This document shows positions 55,886 through 64,000 of a DNA stretch of 64,000 nucleotides, piece by piece; position 1 is the first letter of the stretch, and each line of letters opens with the position of its first letter. Location of the stretch: assembly GCF_021513155.1 (NCBI RefSeq), contig NZ_CP090983.1:372001-436000 (forward strand), in the 5' to 3' direction. The position numbers and the translations under genes are program-made. Under the pieces are notes generated by a model, which did no database searches, was not told the origin of the DNA, and was given only the letters and a program-made list of their open reading frames with translations. Source of the stretch: Jeotgalibaca sp. MA1X17-3. Lineage in GTDB: Bacteria; Bacillota; Bacilli; Lactobacillales; Aerococcaceae.

Positions 55886-57361
55886 ATGAATGAATTTCCA
55901 AATGGGTTTTTGTGGGGCGGAGCAACAGCTGCTAATCAATGTGAAGGTGCATGGAATATAGGCGGTAGAGGGCTAACTAAGGCTGATGTTATTACAGGAG
56001 GATCAAAAAGCGAAGAACGAAAAATTACCTATATTGATAAGGACGGTAATCCGGGTGTACTTGCAAATAAACGTAGCTCTATACCTAAAGGGGCAACACA
56101 TGCGGTTTTGGATGGATACTATTATCCTAGCCATGAGAGTGTAGATTTCTATCATCGCTACAAAGAAGACATTGCACTACTTGCGGAAATGGGCTTTAAA
56201 GTTTTTCGTCTATCTATTTCTTGGACGAGGATTTTTCCGAACGGTGATGAAGAAACTGCTAATAAAGAGGGATTAGATTTTTATCATAAAGTATTTGAAG
56301 AATGTAAAAAGTATGGGATTGAACCACTTGTAACTCTATCTCATTTTGATACTCCTATCTATTTAGAAGAAAACTATGGTGGATGGAATAATCGTAAATT
56401 GATTACATTATATGAACGTTATGCAGAAACGTGTTTTAAAGAATATAAAGGTCTGGTCAAGTATTGGATTACCTTTAATGAAATCAATCATCCTTTAATG
56501 ATTGCAGAGCTATTTAAAGAAAATAAGTCCAAGGATGTCTACCAATCTGTTTACCAACAATTGCATCATAAATTTGTTGCAAGTGCTCGAGCTGTTAAAA
56601 AGGCACATGCTATAGATATTGAAAATACGGTCGGATGTATGATTTCAGGTATTACTTTTTATCCTGGCACTCCTGACCCGGATGATATTTTGTTAAACCA
56701 GTATAAGTGGGAAAATATCATTTATTATTGCGGGGATGTACAATGTCGTGGGGAGTATCCTTCTTTTGCTAAGCGTCTATGGGATTTACATCATGTTCAG
56801 CTTGAAATAACGGAACAAGATAAAAAAGATTTAAAAGAAGGCTGTGTTGATATATATACTTTCTCTTACTATATGTCTACGATCGTAACTACTCATCCCA
56901 ATGAGGATGTTGTCTCAGGTAATTACTCGTCCGGTGTTAGGAATCCTTATCTCACTTATTCTCAATGGGGGTGGGCGCTTGACCCTAAAGGGTTGCGCTA
57001 CTATATCGAAAAAATTTACGATCGCTATAAGATACCATTAATGATTACAGAAAACGGACTAGGTGCCATGGACCATGTTGAAGCGGATGGAAGTATCCAT
57101 GATACTTACCGTATCGACTACTTACGAGAGCATATAAAAGAAATAAAAGTAGCTATTAATCATGGTGCTGATGTCATTGGCTATACCAGCTGGGGCTGTA
57201 TTGATCTTATTTCATCAAGTACAGGCGAAATGAGTAAGCGTTATGGCTTTATCTATGTTGACAGGGATAATCAAGGTAGAGGGACACTAAACAGAAGCCG
57301 TAAAGATTCTTTTTACTGGTATCAAAAAGTTATACAATCAAATGGTTCCAATCTTCTTTAG
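55886..57361 (+). CDS. bglA: 6-phospho-beta-glucosidase, GH1
   Basis: The 491-residue glycoside hydrolase family 1 enzyme cleaves the phospho-beta-glucosides delivered by the PTS. The N-terminal signature NGFLWGGATAANQCEG, acid/base Glu199 in TFNEINHP and nucleophile Glu389 in ITENGLGAM are present; the C-terminal SSTGEMSKRYGFIYVD segment carries the Ser and Lys typical of 6-phospho enzymes. It is the last gene of the operon. As for the PTS gene, its ribosome binding site is set apart by a hairpin. The specific symbol is by analogy only. Confidence 0.93.
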   Translation: MNEFPNGFLWGGATAANQCEGAWNIGGRGLTKADVITGGSKSEERKITYIDKDGNPGVLANKRSSIPKGATHAVLDGYYYPSHESVDFYHRYKEDIALLAEMGFKVFRLSISWTRIFPNGDEETANKEGLDFYHKVFEECKKYGIEPLVTLSHFDTPIYLEENYGGWNNRKLITLYERYAETCFKEYKGLVKYWITFNEINHPLMIAELFKENKSKDVYQSVYQQLHHKFVASARAVKKAHAIDIENTVGCMISGITFYPGTPDPDDILLNQYKWENIIYYCGDVQCRGEYPSFAKRLWDLHHVQLEITEQDKKDLKEGCVDIYTFSYYMSTIVTTHPNEDVVSGNYSSGVRNPYLTYSQWGWALDPKGLRYYIEKIYDRYKIPLMITENGLGAMDHVEADGSIHDTYRIDYLREHIKEIKVAINHGADVIGYTSWGCIDLISSSTGEMSKRYGFIYVDRDNQGRGTLNRSRKDSFYWYQKVIQSNGSNLL

Positions 57362-57400
57362 TAAATAATCAAAAAAGGAGACGGGACTTTTTGTTATAGG

Positions 57401-57461
57401 CTCCCCTTATCGTAGACAGAGAAGAAACAAAAACTCTGAATATGGTAAGGGGAGTTTTTTT
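57401..57461 (+). terminator. Terminator of the bgl operon / IS leader
   Basis: CTCCCCTTA pairs with TAAGGGGAG across a 40-base loop, followed by seven T residues. It overlaps the left end of the IS3 remnant and stands just before its transposase-like ATG. Confidence 0.7.
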
Positions 57462-57985
57462 ATGTCTAAAAACACACAAAACATACCGCAAAAGAAAAAC
57501 TAGAAATCATTACCATTGTTCTAGAAGGAAGAGATAGAGAACAAATGGATTGCGGAAACGATTTTCCACACTTTCCATGAATTCAAGGAGATCTATCGCT
57601 ACCGCAGAATCATATTGGAGAAGAATCTACCTACCAAAAAAGTATAACCAAAAACAAATTCGTCGGATTATGTGACTGCTTGATTTGCGTTCCGTAATCC
57701 GTCATGCCAAGAAAAAATATTTTAAACTTTCCAAAGATAATGTTTAAGATAACCTTTTAATTCATATCTTCTCAGCAGATAAACTGAACAAGAAGTAGGT
57801 TACAGAAATCACTGAGATGAAATATAGTATGCAAGAAAGAAAGTTCTGATTCAATACTCGACTTTTATAACGAAAGGAAACTTCAAGAAAAAGTTAATAG
57901 CCTTACCCCGAAGGAATGCTGGCGTAAGGCTGTTGTGTAAAACTAGTTCACATTTTTTCTTTTTTATCTGTCTAATTGACAGGGT
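57405..57985 (+). pseudogene. IS3-family remnant
   Basis: The stretch holds decayed pieces of an IS3-type transposase in shifting frames: KQIRRIM, LDLRSVIRHAKKKYFKLSK, then VTEITEMKYSMQE and, at the C-terminal end, FYNERKLQEK with LTPKECW. The helix-turn-helix start follows ATGTCTAAAAACACAC. Matching TAGACAGA motifs near 57413 and (inverted) 57967 may be the ends. Large internal parts, including the DDE core, are missing, so it is inactive. Confidence 0.7.
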
Positions 57986-58357
57986 ACGGTTTACTAGCAT
58001 TTGGCCCATTATTACAGAGAAATAGTATAAAATTTAAAAATAAAAAAGGTCAAATATAATTCAAAAATTCAGTGAGTATCAAAACATAGGAAAAGAAGTG
58101 TTTCACATAGAGTGCCTCACTAATTCGGGGGGCATATAACAACACCTTCGAGTGAATACTTTTTTGATATACCATTTTGAAGGTATCTTTTTATTGTCTG
58201 GTTAAATTAGGTTATTCTAATTTTTAGTTAATAATGTTTTTATGTTCAAATAAAGTTGGGACAATTATGATAAGATAGTAAAAAGAGAATTCTTATAAAT
58301 ATTAGCGTGGATTTTAAAAAAACAAAAGAAAATTAACTTTTAGAAAGGATTTTGATG
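57986..58357. other. Intergenic stretch before kdgK
   Basis: No gene is visible. A weak hairpin GATATACC/GGTATC followed by TTTTT lies near 58169-58195. A promoter for the kinase is likely near 58262-58280, where TAAGAT follows AT-rich DNA, but no convincing -35 could be assigned. Confidence 0.3.
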
Positions 58358-59380
58358 ATGAAAGTACTTACGTTTGGAGAATTGCTATTGCGTTTGAAGC
58401 CGCCTGCACATGAAAGGATTTTGCAGGCTAATTCCTTTGAGGCAGGTTATGGTGGAGCAGAAGCGAATGTGGCATTGTCACTCGCTTTATTAGGAGATGA
58501 AGTTTCTTATCTTTCTAAGGTACCGGATAATCTCTTAGGAGATGCTGCTCTTTCTTCCTTGCGTCGTTTTGGAGTAGAAACGAGTTCGGTCATTCGTAGT
58601 GGAAATCGACTAGGCATCTATTTCTTTGAAAAAGGAGCAAGTATCCGGCCTACGAATGTAGTCTATGATCGTAAAAACAGTGCATTATCCGAAGCAAAAG
58701 CCGAAGAATTTGACTGGCAAGAGATTTTCAAGGATATTGATCTTTTTTATTTCTCGGGTGTGACACCAGCCATTTCTTCTGAAATGGAGAAAGCAGTCTT
58801 GGAAGCATGCCAGTACTGCCAAGAACATTCTATCGAAGTAGTCTGTGATTTGAATTATCGAGGTAAAATGTGGACACCAGAACATGCGCAACAATTCATG
58901 AAAAAGGCTATGAAATATGTGACAGTTTGCCTGGCGCATGATGAAGATTTTGAATCAACACTTGGTATCAAAGCCTTCGACGGAAACATGGCAGCTGGGT
59001 TGGAGCAAAAAGAACAGTACCAAGAAGCTATGAAGTCGATTACGGAGCAGTATCCAAATTGTCACACAGTAGCAAGTGTGTTGCGGAATATTTACTCTGT
59101 CGAAGATAGTGAATGGATGGGAATGTTGTATCAAAAGGGACAGTTTTATGAAACAAAAACCTATCAGGTTCACGTAATGGAAGGAGTAGCAGCAGGAGAT
59201 GCCTTTGGTGCAGGATTTGTACATGGCTTGATTCATCAATTCGAGCCACAAAAAAATGTAGACTATGCAATAGCTGCTAGCGTATTGAAATTGACCATCT
59301 CGGGAGATTCAAATCTCGTTAAGGATGAAGAGATTCAATCCATTATGGAAAATCAGGGTAGTGCCCGATTGAAACGTTGA
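58358..59380 (+). CDS. kdgK: PfkB-family sugar kinase, KdgK-like
   Basis: The 340-residue protein is a ribokinase/PfkB family kinase resembling 2-keto-3-deoxygluconate kinase: MKVLTFGELLLRLKPP start, FEAGYGGAEANVALSLALLG substrate motif and GVAAGDAFGAGFVHGL with the catalytic Asp (the usual GAGD reads AAGD). KDG kinase phosphorylates KDG from uronate breakdown. No aldolase or uronate gene is adjacent, so the substrate is uncertain. AAAGGA lies eight bases before ATG 58358; ATG 58355 is also possible. A perfect terminator follows. Confidence 0.82.
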   Translation: MKVLTFGELLLRLKPPAHERILQANSFEAGYGGAEANVALSLALLGDEVSYLSKVPDNLLGDAALSSLRRFGVETSSVIRSGNRLGIYFFEKGASIRPTNVVYDRKNSALSEAKAEEFDWQEIFKDIDLFYFSGVTPAISSEMEKAVLEACQYCQEHSIEVVCDLNYRGKMWTPEHAQQFMKKAMKYVTVCLAHDEDFESTLGIKAFDGNMAAGLEQKEQYQEAMKSITEQYPNCHTVASVLRNIYSVEDSEWMGMLYQKGQFYETKTYQVHVMEGVAAGDAFGAGFVHGLIHQFEPQKNVDYAIAASVLKLTISGDSNLVKDEEIQSIMENQGSARLKR

Positions 59381-59498
59381 AAATGATGATTCGAGCCGAT
59401 AAAATACCTAATGAGCCTCTTTGTAATGGAAAAGAACATCAATTAGACTTATTTATTACAGTATTTGTAATTTATTAAATATTATAGAACAATAAAAA

Positions 59499-59533
59499 TA
59501 CAAGCGTATTGGAACTAACCAATACGCTTGTAT
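59499..59533. terminator. Bidirectional terminator
   Basis: A 14-bp perfect stem (TACAAGCGTATTGG and its complement) with a six-base loop lies between the converging kinase and VOC genes, flanked by A and T tracts. Confidence 0.92.
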
Positions 59534-59547
59534 TTTTTATTCACATT

Positions 59548-59928
59548 TTATTTTTCGCGTTTTACTTCAATTCGATAGCCATCAGGGTCGGTTACAAAGA
59601 AGTAAGATGGTTTGCCACCAGATAGTCCTTTTAACTCACCTGTTTCGTAAGCAGAAGCTTTACAAATTTCTTGCATTTTTTCTAAGTCACTGACCGTCAC
59701 ACCCAGATGACTGAAGCCATCTCCTACATTATATGGCTCGGCATCGTAATTGTAAGTGAGCTCGATTTGTACAGAAGTTCCAGGAGAATTTAGATAAACT
59801 AAATCAAATTTATTTTCCGGGAATTTTCTATGACTGGCAACTTCAAAATCGAATAGATTCGTATAGAAGTCTAAAGTTGCATCAAGATCTCTAATACGCA
59901 GGCAAATTTCAACAAGTTTTTGGTTCAT
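59548..59928 (-). CDS. VOC family protein, glyoxalase I-like
   Basis: The 126-residue protein has the vicinal-oxygen-chelate fold: the LVEICLRIRDLDATLDFYTN start, the HLGVTVSDLEKM segment and the end FFVTDPDGYRIEVKREK, with His and Glu positions of a metal site. It resembles lactoylglutathione lyase (methylglyoxal detoxification), but substrate cannot be assigned from sequence. ATG 59928 is used because GGAGG lies nine bases upstream. Confidence 0.85.
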   Translation of the reverse strand: MNQKLVEICLRIRDLDATLDFYTNLFDFEVASHRKFPENKFDLVYLNSPGTSVQIELTYNYDAEPYNVGDGFSHLGVTVSDLEKMQEICKASAYETGELKGLSGGKPSYFFVTDPDGYRIEVKREK

Positions 59929-59939
59929 ATATATCATCC

Positions 59940-61312
59940 TCCAATAGTTTCTAACCTTTATTCTAGCATGAATAGGTTATATAGGCATTTTATTTACCTC
60001 TTCATTCCATCGTACCTATAAATTTTAATAGATTAATAGGTAGAAAGGGCAAAGTTTAAACTGTTTGTACAAGAATCTATAGACAAAGTTATATTTGATA
60101 CAGAAATCAAGGATAACCGTCTCTTCTATACATATTTCTGGAAAATTTTTTTGTTAGACTAAGTGAATTCATGAAAAAGTAGAAATTACTAAAAGATTAA
60201 CTATGTAGGAACATATCAAAAATAAAAATTATTTGAATTTAGAGATACAAAATTATTTAATAACTAATATGTCATTAATTTTAGTTATTCAAGATAAGAC
60301 TAAGTAAGAGAAATTCATTCACTTTAATTTTTATGTTTTTAGGTTATCAAATGAATCTAGATACTTATGAACTGAATACTTGGTCAATGGTTTTAAAATC
60401 AATTTATTTATAAAAACTATCTAATCCAAGTCAACTATTTGAGAATTCATTCAAATCCTACTGAGAAGGACCAACAAACTCTGCAAAGAAAATGGAAACA
60501 TCGTGGTGGTGCTGATGATTTTTGAATTAATTTTTTAATGTCTTTGGGCCTTGCATGCAATAGAATTATGTTTTAATGAGATGATTACTTTAGTGTTGTC
60601 ATTGCATTTTGTAATAGAACACAGAATTTGTGTTACCTTTTAAACAGCCAAACTTATTTACAAAATTAAAGTAGCTTTTTTCCCTTTCGCTGAGCTAACG
60701 TCTAAATAATCGCTAAACACATTTTTTATGTCCGGTAGTTTTCCGCGTTCCCTTCACACCACAGTTTATCCCATTCTTCCTATAGTGGTGATGATAGCAG
60801 TCTACAATGATCTGGCCAGATTCAATGACATATATGAGATTATGAATGGGTCGTTTTGATAGTCGAATCTTGTCAGAAAGTTTGATATTTGATAAATCAA
60901 CGTTAAGTTTTTTCTCTATCCAACCAAGTTCTTCAATGGTAGTATAGTGTAGGCCATTTCTAGTCACATACCAATTTTTTTGTTTGTAAATTTGGAATGA
61001 GTGTACGACAAATACTTTTTTAATTGCCTAACTTAATTTTATAATTCAAGTAATGACAAATTAGAAAAGCTTCGATGTATAAGAGGTTAGAAATAAGGTG
61101 AAATTTATACACCATACTATCAGTTAAAGTGTTCCTTAACTATATGAATTATATTTATCTAAACAGAACCCGATATCAAATTGGAGGTTTTTCTATTGGT
61201 ATTTTTTGTGCATAGCGTGAGACTCGTTACTTTATAATGTTATGCATGCTCTAAGGCACGGCAAATAGAACCATCAGGAAAGTTCCACTATGAAGAGGAA
61301 AAACGTAGAACT
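59940..61312. other. Gene-poor AT-rich stretch
   Basis: About 1.4 kb with no convincing gene except the doubtful minus-strand frame at 60713-60967. Short protein-like scraps appear near 60440-60525 (TEKDQQTLQRKWKHRGGADD), ending in stops, which suggests decayed genes. No tRNA, rRNA or IS end is visible. Confidence 0.4.
60713..60967 (-). CDS. Small hypothetical protein, possibly a remnant
   Basis: An 84-residue frame with a GTG start encodes a basic protein with LSDKIRLSKRPIHNLIYVIE and a Cys/His-rich end (DCYHHHYRKNGINCG). The end looks somewhat like a small toxin or nuclease domain, but I cannot assign it. It may be the C-terminal part of a larger decayed gene. Confidence 0.3.
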   Translation of the reverse strand: MTRNGLHYTTIEELGWIEKKLNVDLSNIKLSDKIRLSKRPIHNLIYVIESGQIIVDCYHHHYRKNGINCGVKGTRKTTGHKKCV

Positions 61313-61326
61313 TGAAAGCGTTGACA
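61313..61326. promoter_or_regulatory. cre site for CcpA
   Basis: TGAAAGCGTTGACA fits the catabolite-responsive element consensus TGWNANCGNTNWCA at every fixed position. It overlaps the -35 box of the licR promoter, so CcpA should repress this PTS operon when glucose is present. Confidence 0.7.
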
Positions 61327-61349
61327 TTGTATCTTGCCAGGATTAAACT
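61321..61349 (+). promoter_or_regulatory. Promoter of the licR-celB operon
   Basis: TTGACA (61321-61326), a 17-base spacer and TAAACT (61344-61349). The -35 is shared with the cre site. Confidence 0.5.
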
Positions 61350-61459
61350 TTATTCATCAGCTAAAGAGAATATGTGTATGAATAACTGCATATATTAATG
61401 GAATAGAGGTGAATAATAAAGCAGAAAATAAAAAATAAATAAAAGAGGGTGTCGAAAAA

Positions 61460-63472
61460 ATGAATGTTTCACAACTTCATCCTATCGAAATTCAGATTAT
61501 TCAATTCTTGTTTGCATATAAGGGACAGTATCTATCTAGTCAACAAATTGCTGAGAACATTAATATATCTAGTAAAACAGTTCGAAAATATATTAAATCG
61601 TCGAATGATATTTTAGACATCTATGATGCTTGTATAGAGATGAAAAAAGGAATTGGATATCGGCTCATCATTGAGGATAGTAGCCAATTTTATTCATTCT
61701 TAGATAGAATTGGAGAAAAGACCGGTACTATTCAAGACTTCTATCAGATAAAAGATAGCGCAGATAGGGAGAGATTTATTCTTAGTGTTTTACTTTTGGA
61801 GAACAAGAAAATGACAACTGATGAATTAGCGGAAACACTTTTTTTAAGTAAATCCACGATTTCGACAGTTATTCAAAAGATAAGGAGAAAATTAGAAATC
61901 TTTGATTTATATCTGGCATATGACTTAGAAGGGGATATCGTCATTAATGGAAAGGAATTTGATAAGCGCCGTTTTATCTTGAATTATTTCTTCCCATCTC
62001 GTTTAGATAAACACTATACAGACAATGAATTGATTAAATTTAATCGTGAGGGTTTTTCGACGGAAACGATTTTTATTATAGTACTTGAAAATTGCAGGGA
62101 GTATGGTATTCAACTTTCCGACTTTGTCCTACAAAATCTTGTCTTTCATATTGCTTTGGCGATTAAAAGAAATGAGAAGGGTTTTACAATTGACGATCTT
62201 TCTGTAGATAGTGATATTGAGTATAGTAAAGAACTGTTTGTTGCCAATAAGATTGTCACAAAGATAGAAAATCTTATGACAATCACATTCTCAAAAAACG
62301 AGGCTAACTATATTGCTTTATACTTGAAATCAAAATCAAATAACTCGCAGACGATGGCGTTAAGCAACAATATAGACATATCTATTCGCCACGAAATTAT
62401 TGATGCTTTAAAGTTTATGCAAACGCAATGTCTAACAAAATTTTCAATGGATCAACAGCTGATTAAAGGAATAGAAGTTCATTTTGAACCTTTACTTACA
62501 CGTTTACGATTAAATATTCACTTAAAAAACCCATTGGTTGACGAAATAAAAGAAAAGTATAGCGAAATATTTACTGTAACGAAAAAATGTTTTTCTAAAC
62601 TTCCTACTTTAAAAATATATGATGTGGATGATAATGAGATAGCATATATTGCTTTACATATTCTTGCTGCAGTTGAGCGGTTCAAAAAAAATCATAAAGT
62701 AAATGTGGTAGTGATTTGTGCGACCGGACTGGGGAGTGCACAGATGCTAAAAAACCGCTTAGAAAATACGTTTGCTGCTAATATGAACATTGTTGATGTA
62801 ATTAGCTATTATCAACTTAATGATGATATTTTAAAGGATATCAATTTACTAATCACTACTATTGATATTTCTACATCCTTTTATAATGTACCAGTGATTA
62901 AAGTGAGCGTATTTCTTAATAAGAAAGATATTGAACACTTAAATCAAGCGATGCGTGCTTTTTCTTTCGTCAATGAGGAATCAAAGAGAGTAATAACCGA
63001 AGAAAATCATATAAATACCTTGTTTGATCATTATTTTAATGAAAATCGATTTATGGTATTTGAGTCGCTCATTAGTCGTGAAGAGGCGCTTAAACAAATG
63101 ATTAACCAATTAACAGATGCGGAGAGTACCCAATTCAAGGAAGAATTAATTACACAAATCCAAGTTAGAGAGCATTTTGGTACACTTACTTTTACTCAAG
63201 AAGTGGCCTTTCCGCATCCGGCACATCCAATTGGTCTACACAGCGAAAGCATTGTCGGCATAATTCCGAGGGGCTTGAAATGGGATTCTGAGCATCCTGA
63301 TATCAAGATTATCATACTCATGTCACCCTCTCGTATTGAAAACAAAGGATTAGAAATTATAAATAGAGGACTCGCTGAATTTATTAGTAATAAGGAAAAT
63401 ATTTTAAGACTTGTTCAAGATGCCTCTTTTCAGCAGTTCAAAAATTTATTTATAGAAACATTGTACGATTAA
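61460..63472 (+). CDS. licR: LicR/CelR-type PRD transcription activator
   Basis: The 670-residue regulator has two N-terminal helix-turn-helix domains (LSSQQIAENINISSKTVRKY and LAETLFLSKSTIS), two PRD domains (about 190-400), an EIIB-like domain with Cys420 (VICATGLGSAQML), and an EIIA-like domain with His586 (AFPHPAHPIG). Such proteins activate lichenan/cellobiose PTS operons and are controlled by PTS phosphorylation. The next gene is a cellobiose-class EIIC, in agreement. GAGGGTG precedes the ATG, and a cre site overlaps its promoter. Confidence 0.9.
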   Translation: MNVSQLHPIEIQIIQFLFAYKGQYLSSQQIAENINISSKTVRKYIKSSNDILDIYDACIEMKKGIGYRLIIEDSSQFYSFLDRIGEKTGTIQDFYQIKDSADRERFILSVLLLENKKMTTDELAETLFLSKSTISTVIQKIRRKLEIFDLYLAYDLEGDIVINGKEFDKRRFILNYFFPSRLDKHYTDNELIKFNREGFSTETIFIIVLENCREYGIQLSDFVLQNLVFHIALAIKRNEKGFTIDDLSVDSDIEYSKELFVANKIVTKIENLMTITFSKNEANYIALYLKSKSNNSQTMALSNNIDISIRHEIIDALKFMQTQCLTKFSMDQQLIKGIEVHFEPLLTRLRLNIHLKNPLVDEIKEKYSEIFTVTKKCFSKLPTLKIYDVDDNEIAYIALHILAAVERFKKNHKVNVVVICATGLGSAQMLKNRLENTFAANMNIVDVISYYQLNDDILKDINLLITTIDISTSFYNVPVIKVSVFLNKKDIEHLNQAMRAFSFVNEESKRVITEENHINTLFDHYFNENRFMVFESLISREEALKQMINQLTDAESTQFKEELITQIQVREHFGTLTFTQEVAFPHPAHPIGLHSESIVGIIPRGLKWDSEHPDIKIIILMSPSRIENKGLEIINRGLAEFISNKENILRLVQDASFQQFKNLFIETLYD

Positions 63473-63496
63473 AATATATTTTTAAGGAGATTAGTT

Positions 63497-64000
63497 ATGG
63501 AATCAAAAAAATTTAATAAATTTGTCAATCTTTTGAATAAATTTGCGGCTAAGGTAAATAATCAGAAATATATTATCGGTATTAAAAATACATTTGCAAC
63601 GTTATTACCCGTTATTATGGCAGGTGCATTTGCAACGCTATTTTCCTCCGTTGTATTCAGTCCAGAAATTGGATTAGCTCAAATTTCCAGCCTCAGTTTT
63701 TTAGCAGAATTAAAACCGATTGCAGATGTAATCAATTATTTCACGATGAATTTCTTAACAATTTATGTTGTCTTCGTTTTAGGACATGAGATTGGAAAGT
63801 TAAATAAATTAAAAGGGGTTTTTCCTGGGGTTGTTTCGGTAATCTCATACTTGGTACTGAATCCATCATTTATTAATTTTGTAACAGAAGATGGTGTTAA
63901 TCTTGAGATTAAAAATGTTCTTAGCCGTCAATATACAAATCCAGAAGGCTTATTCTTAGGTATGTTCATGGCTGTTTTGTCAATTGAGCTCTACACATGG
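63497..64000 (+). CDS. celB: PTS cellobiose/lichenan EIIC, 3' cut by window
   Basis: The frame is open from ATG 63497 to the window end (168 codons). The product begins like the EIIC of the lactose/cellobiose PTS family: FVNLLNKFAAKVNNQKYIIG, IKNTFATLLPVIMAGAFATLF, then several membrane helices and PEGLFLGMFMAVLSIELY. AAGGAG lies before the ATG, 24 bases after licR. EIIA and EIIB are probably encoded further downstream. Confidence 0.9.
   Translation, partial: MESKKFNKFVNLLNKFAAKVNNQKYIIGIKNTFATLLPVIMAGAFATLFSSVVFSPEIGLAQISSLSFLAELKPIADVINYFTMNFLTIYVVFVLGHEIGKLNKLKGVFPGVVSVISYLVLNPSFINFVTEDGVNLEIKNVLSRQYTNPEGLFLGMFMAVLSIELYTW

Noticed and set aside
1..64000. CRISPR arrays, tRNA and rRNA genes
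   Set aside because: No regularly spaced repeat series, no cloverleaf-type sequence with the TTCGA arm, and no rRNA-like stretch was found by eye.

Overview
The window is low-GC Gram-positive chromosome. Cell-wall genes (ddl, murF, acpS-alr, an Ldt-type L,D-transpeptidase), the WalRK cluster, htrA, ktrAB, rlmH and several PTS systems point to Lactobacillales, probably a Carnobacteriaceae or Enterococcaceae relative. The Ddl has the Tyr-type omega loop of D-Ala-D-Ala ligases, unlike the Phe-type of Lactobacillus and Leuconostoc. The species cannot be fixed from the sequence alone.

Layout. 1-3.3 kb: end of a TPR gene and an fdrA/ylbE-type pair (purine or oxamate catabolism). 3.3-4.8 kb: an IS3-family element that landed in the loop of a shared bidirectional terminator. 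4.8-21.8 kb: housekeeping and envelope genes (SMI1/KNR4 protein, LemA, ddl, murF, cshA, phosphoesterase, acpS, alr, a preQ1 riboswitch with broken queT, MBL hydrolase, CBS-ACT protein, CNNM protein, TrmR-like methyltransferase, L,D-transpeptidase). 22-31.5 kb: walR-walK-yycH-yycI, a DUF2207 protein, walJ and htrA. 31.5-31.95 kb: a cluster of DnaA boxes. 32-34.7 kb: ktrA, ktrB and rlmH.

34.7-51.2 kb: a mobile cassette inserted at the 3' end of rlmH and bounded by a 16-bp direct repeat. It has the core of a staphylococcal cassette chromosome (SCC) element: two overlapping large serine recombinases (ccrA/ccrB-like), a DUF927 Cch-like ATPase, DUF1643, DUF960 and RadC/JAB genes. Its cargo looks defensive: a 1579-residue type ISP restriction-modification enzyme, an AlbA_2/Schlafen-like protein and a DUF4365-like protein. 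The order walRK-yycHI-walJ-...-rlmH-cassette parallels the SCC locus of Staphylococcus aureus.

51.2-64 kb: accessory metabolism. It holds a DUF4230 protein, a licT-PTS-GH1 beta-glucoside operon with a terminator/antiterminator leader, an IS3 remnant, a KDG-type kinase, a VOC protein, a gene-poor stretch, and a LicR-type regulator with a cellobiose-class EIIC cut by the window end.

Six genes are split by what look like single-base losses, mostly in homopolymers (yycH, yycI, DUF2207, DUF4365, a cassette gene, licT), and queT carries one nonsense codon. The uniform deletion pattern suggests uncorrected sequencing indels at least as strongly as true gene decay.
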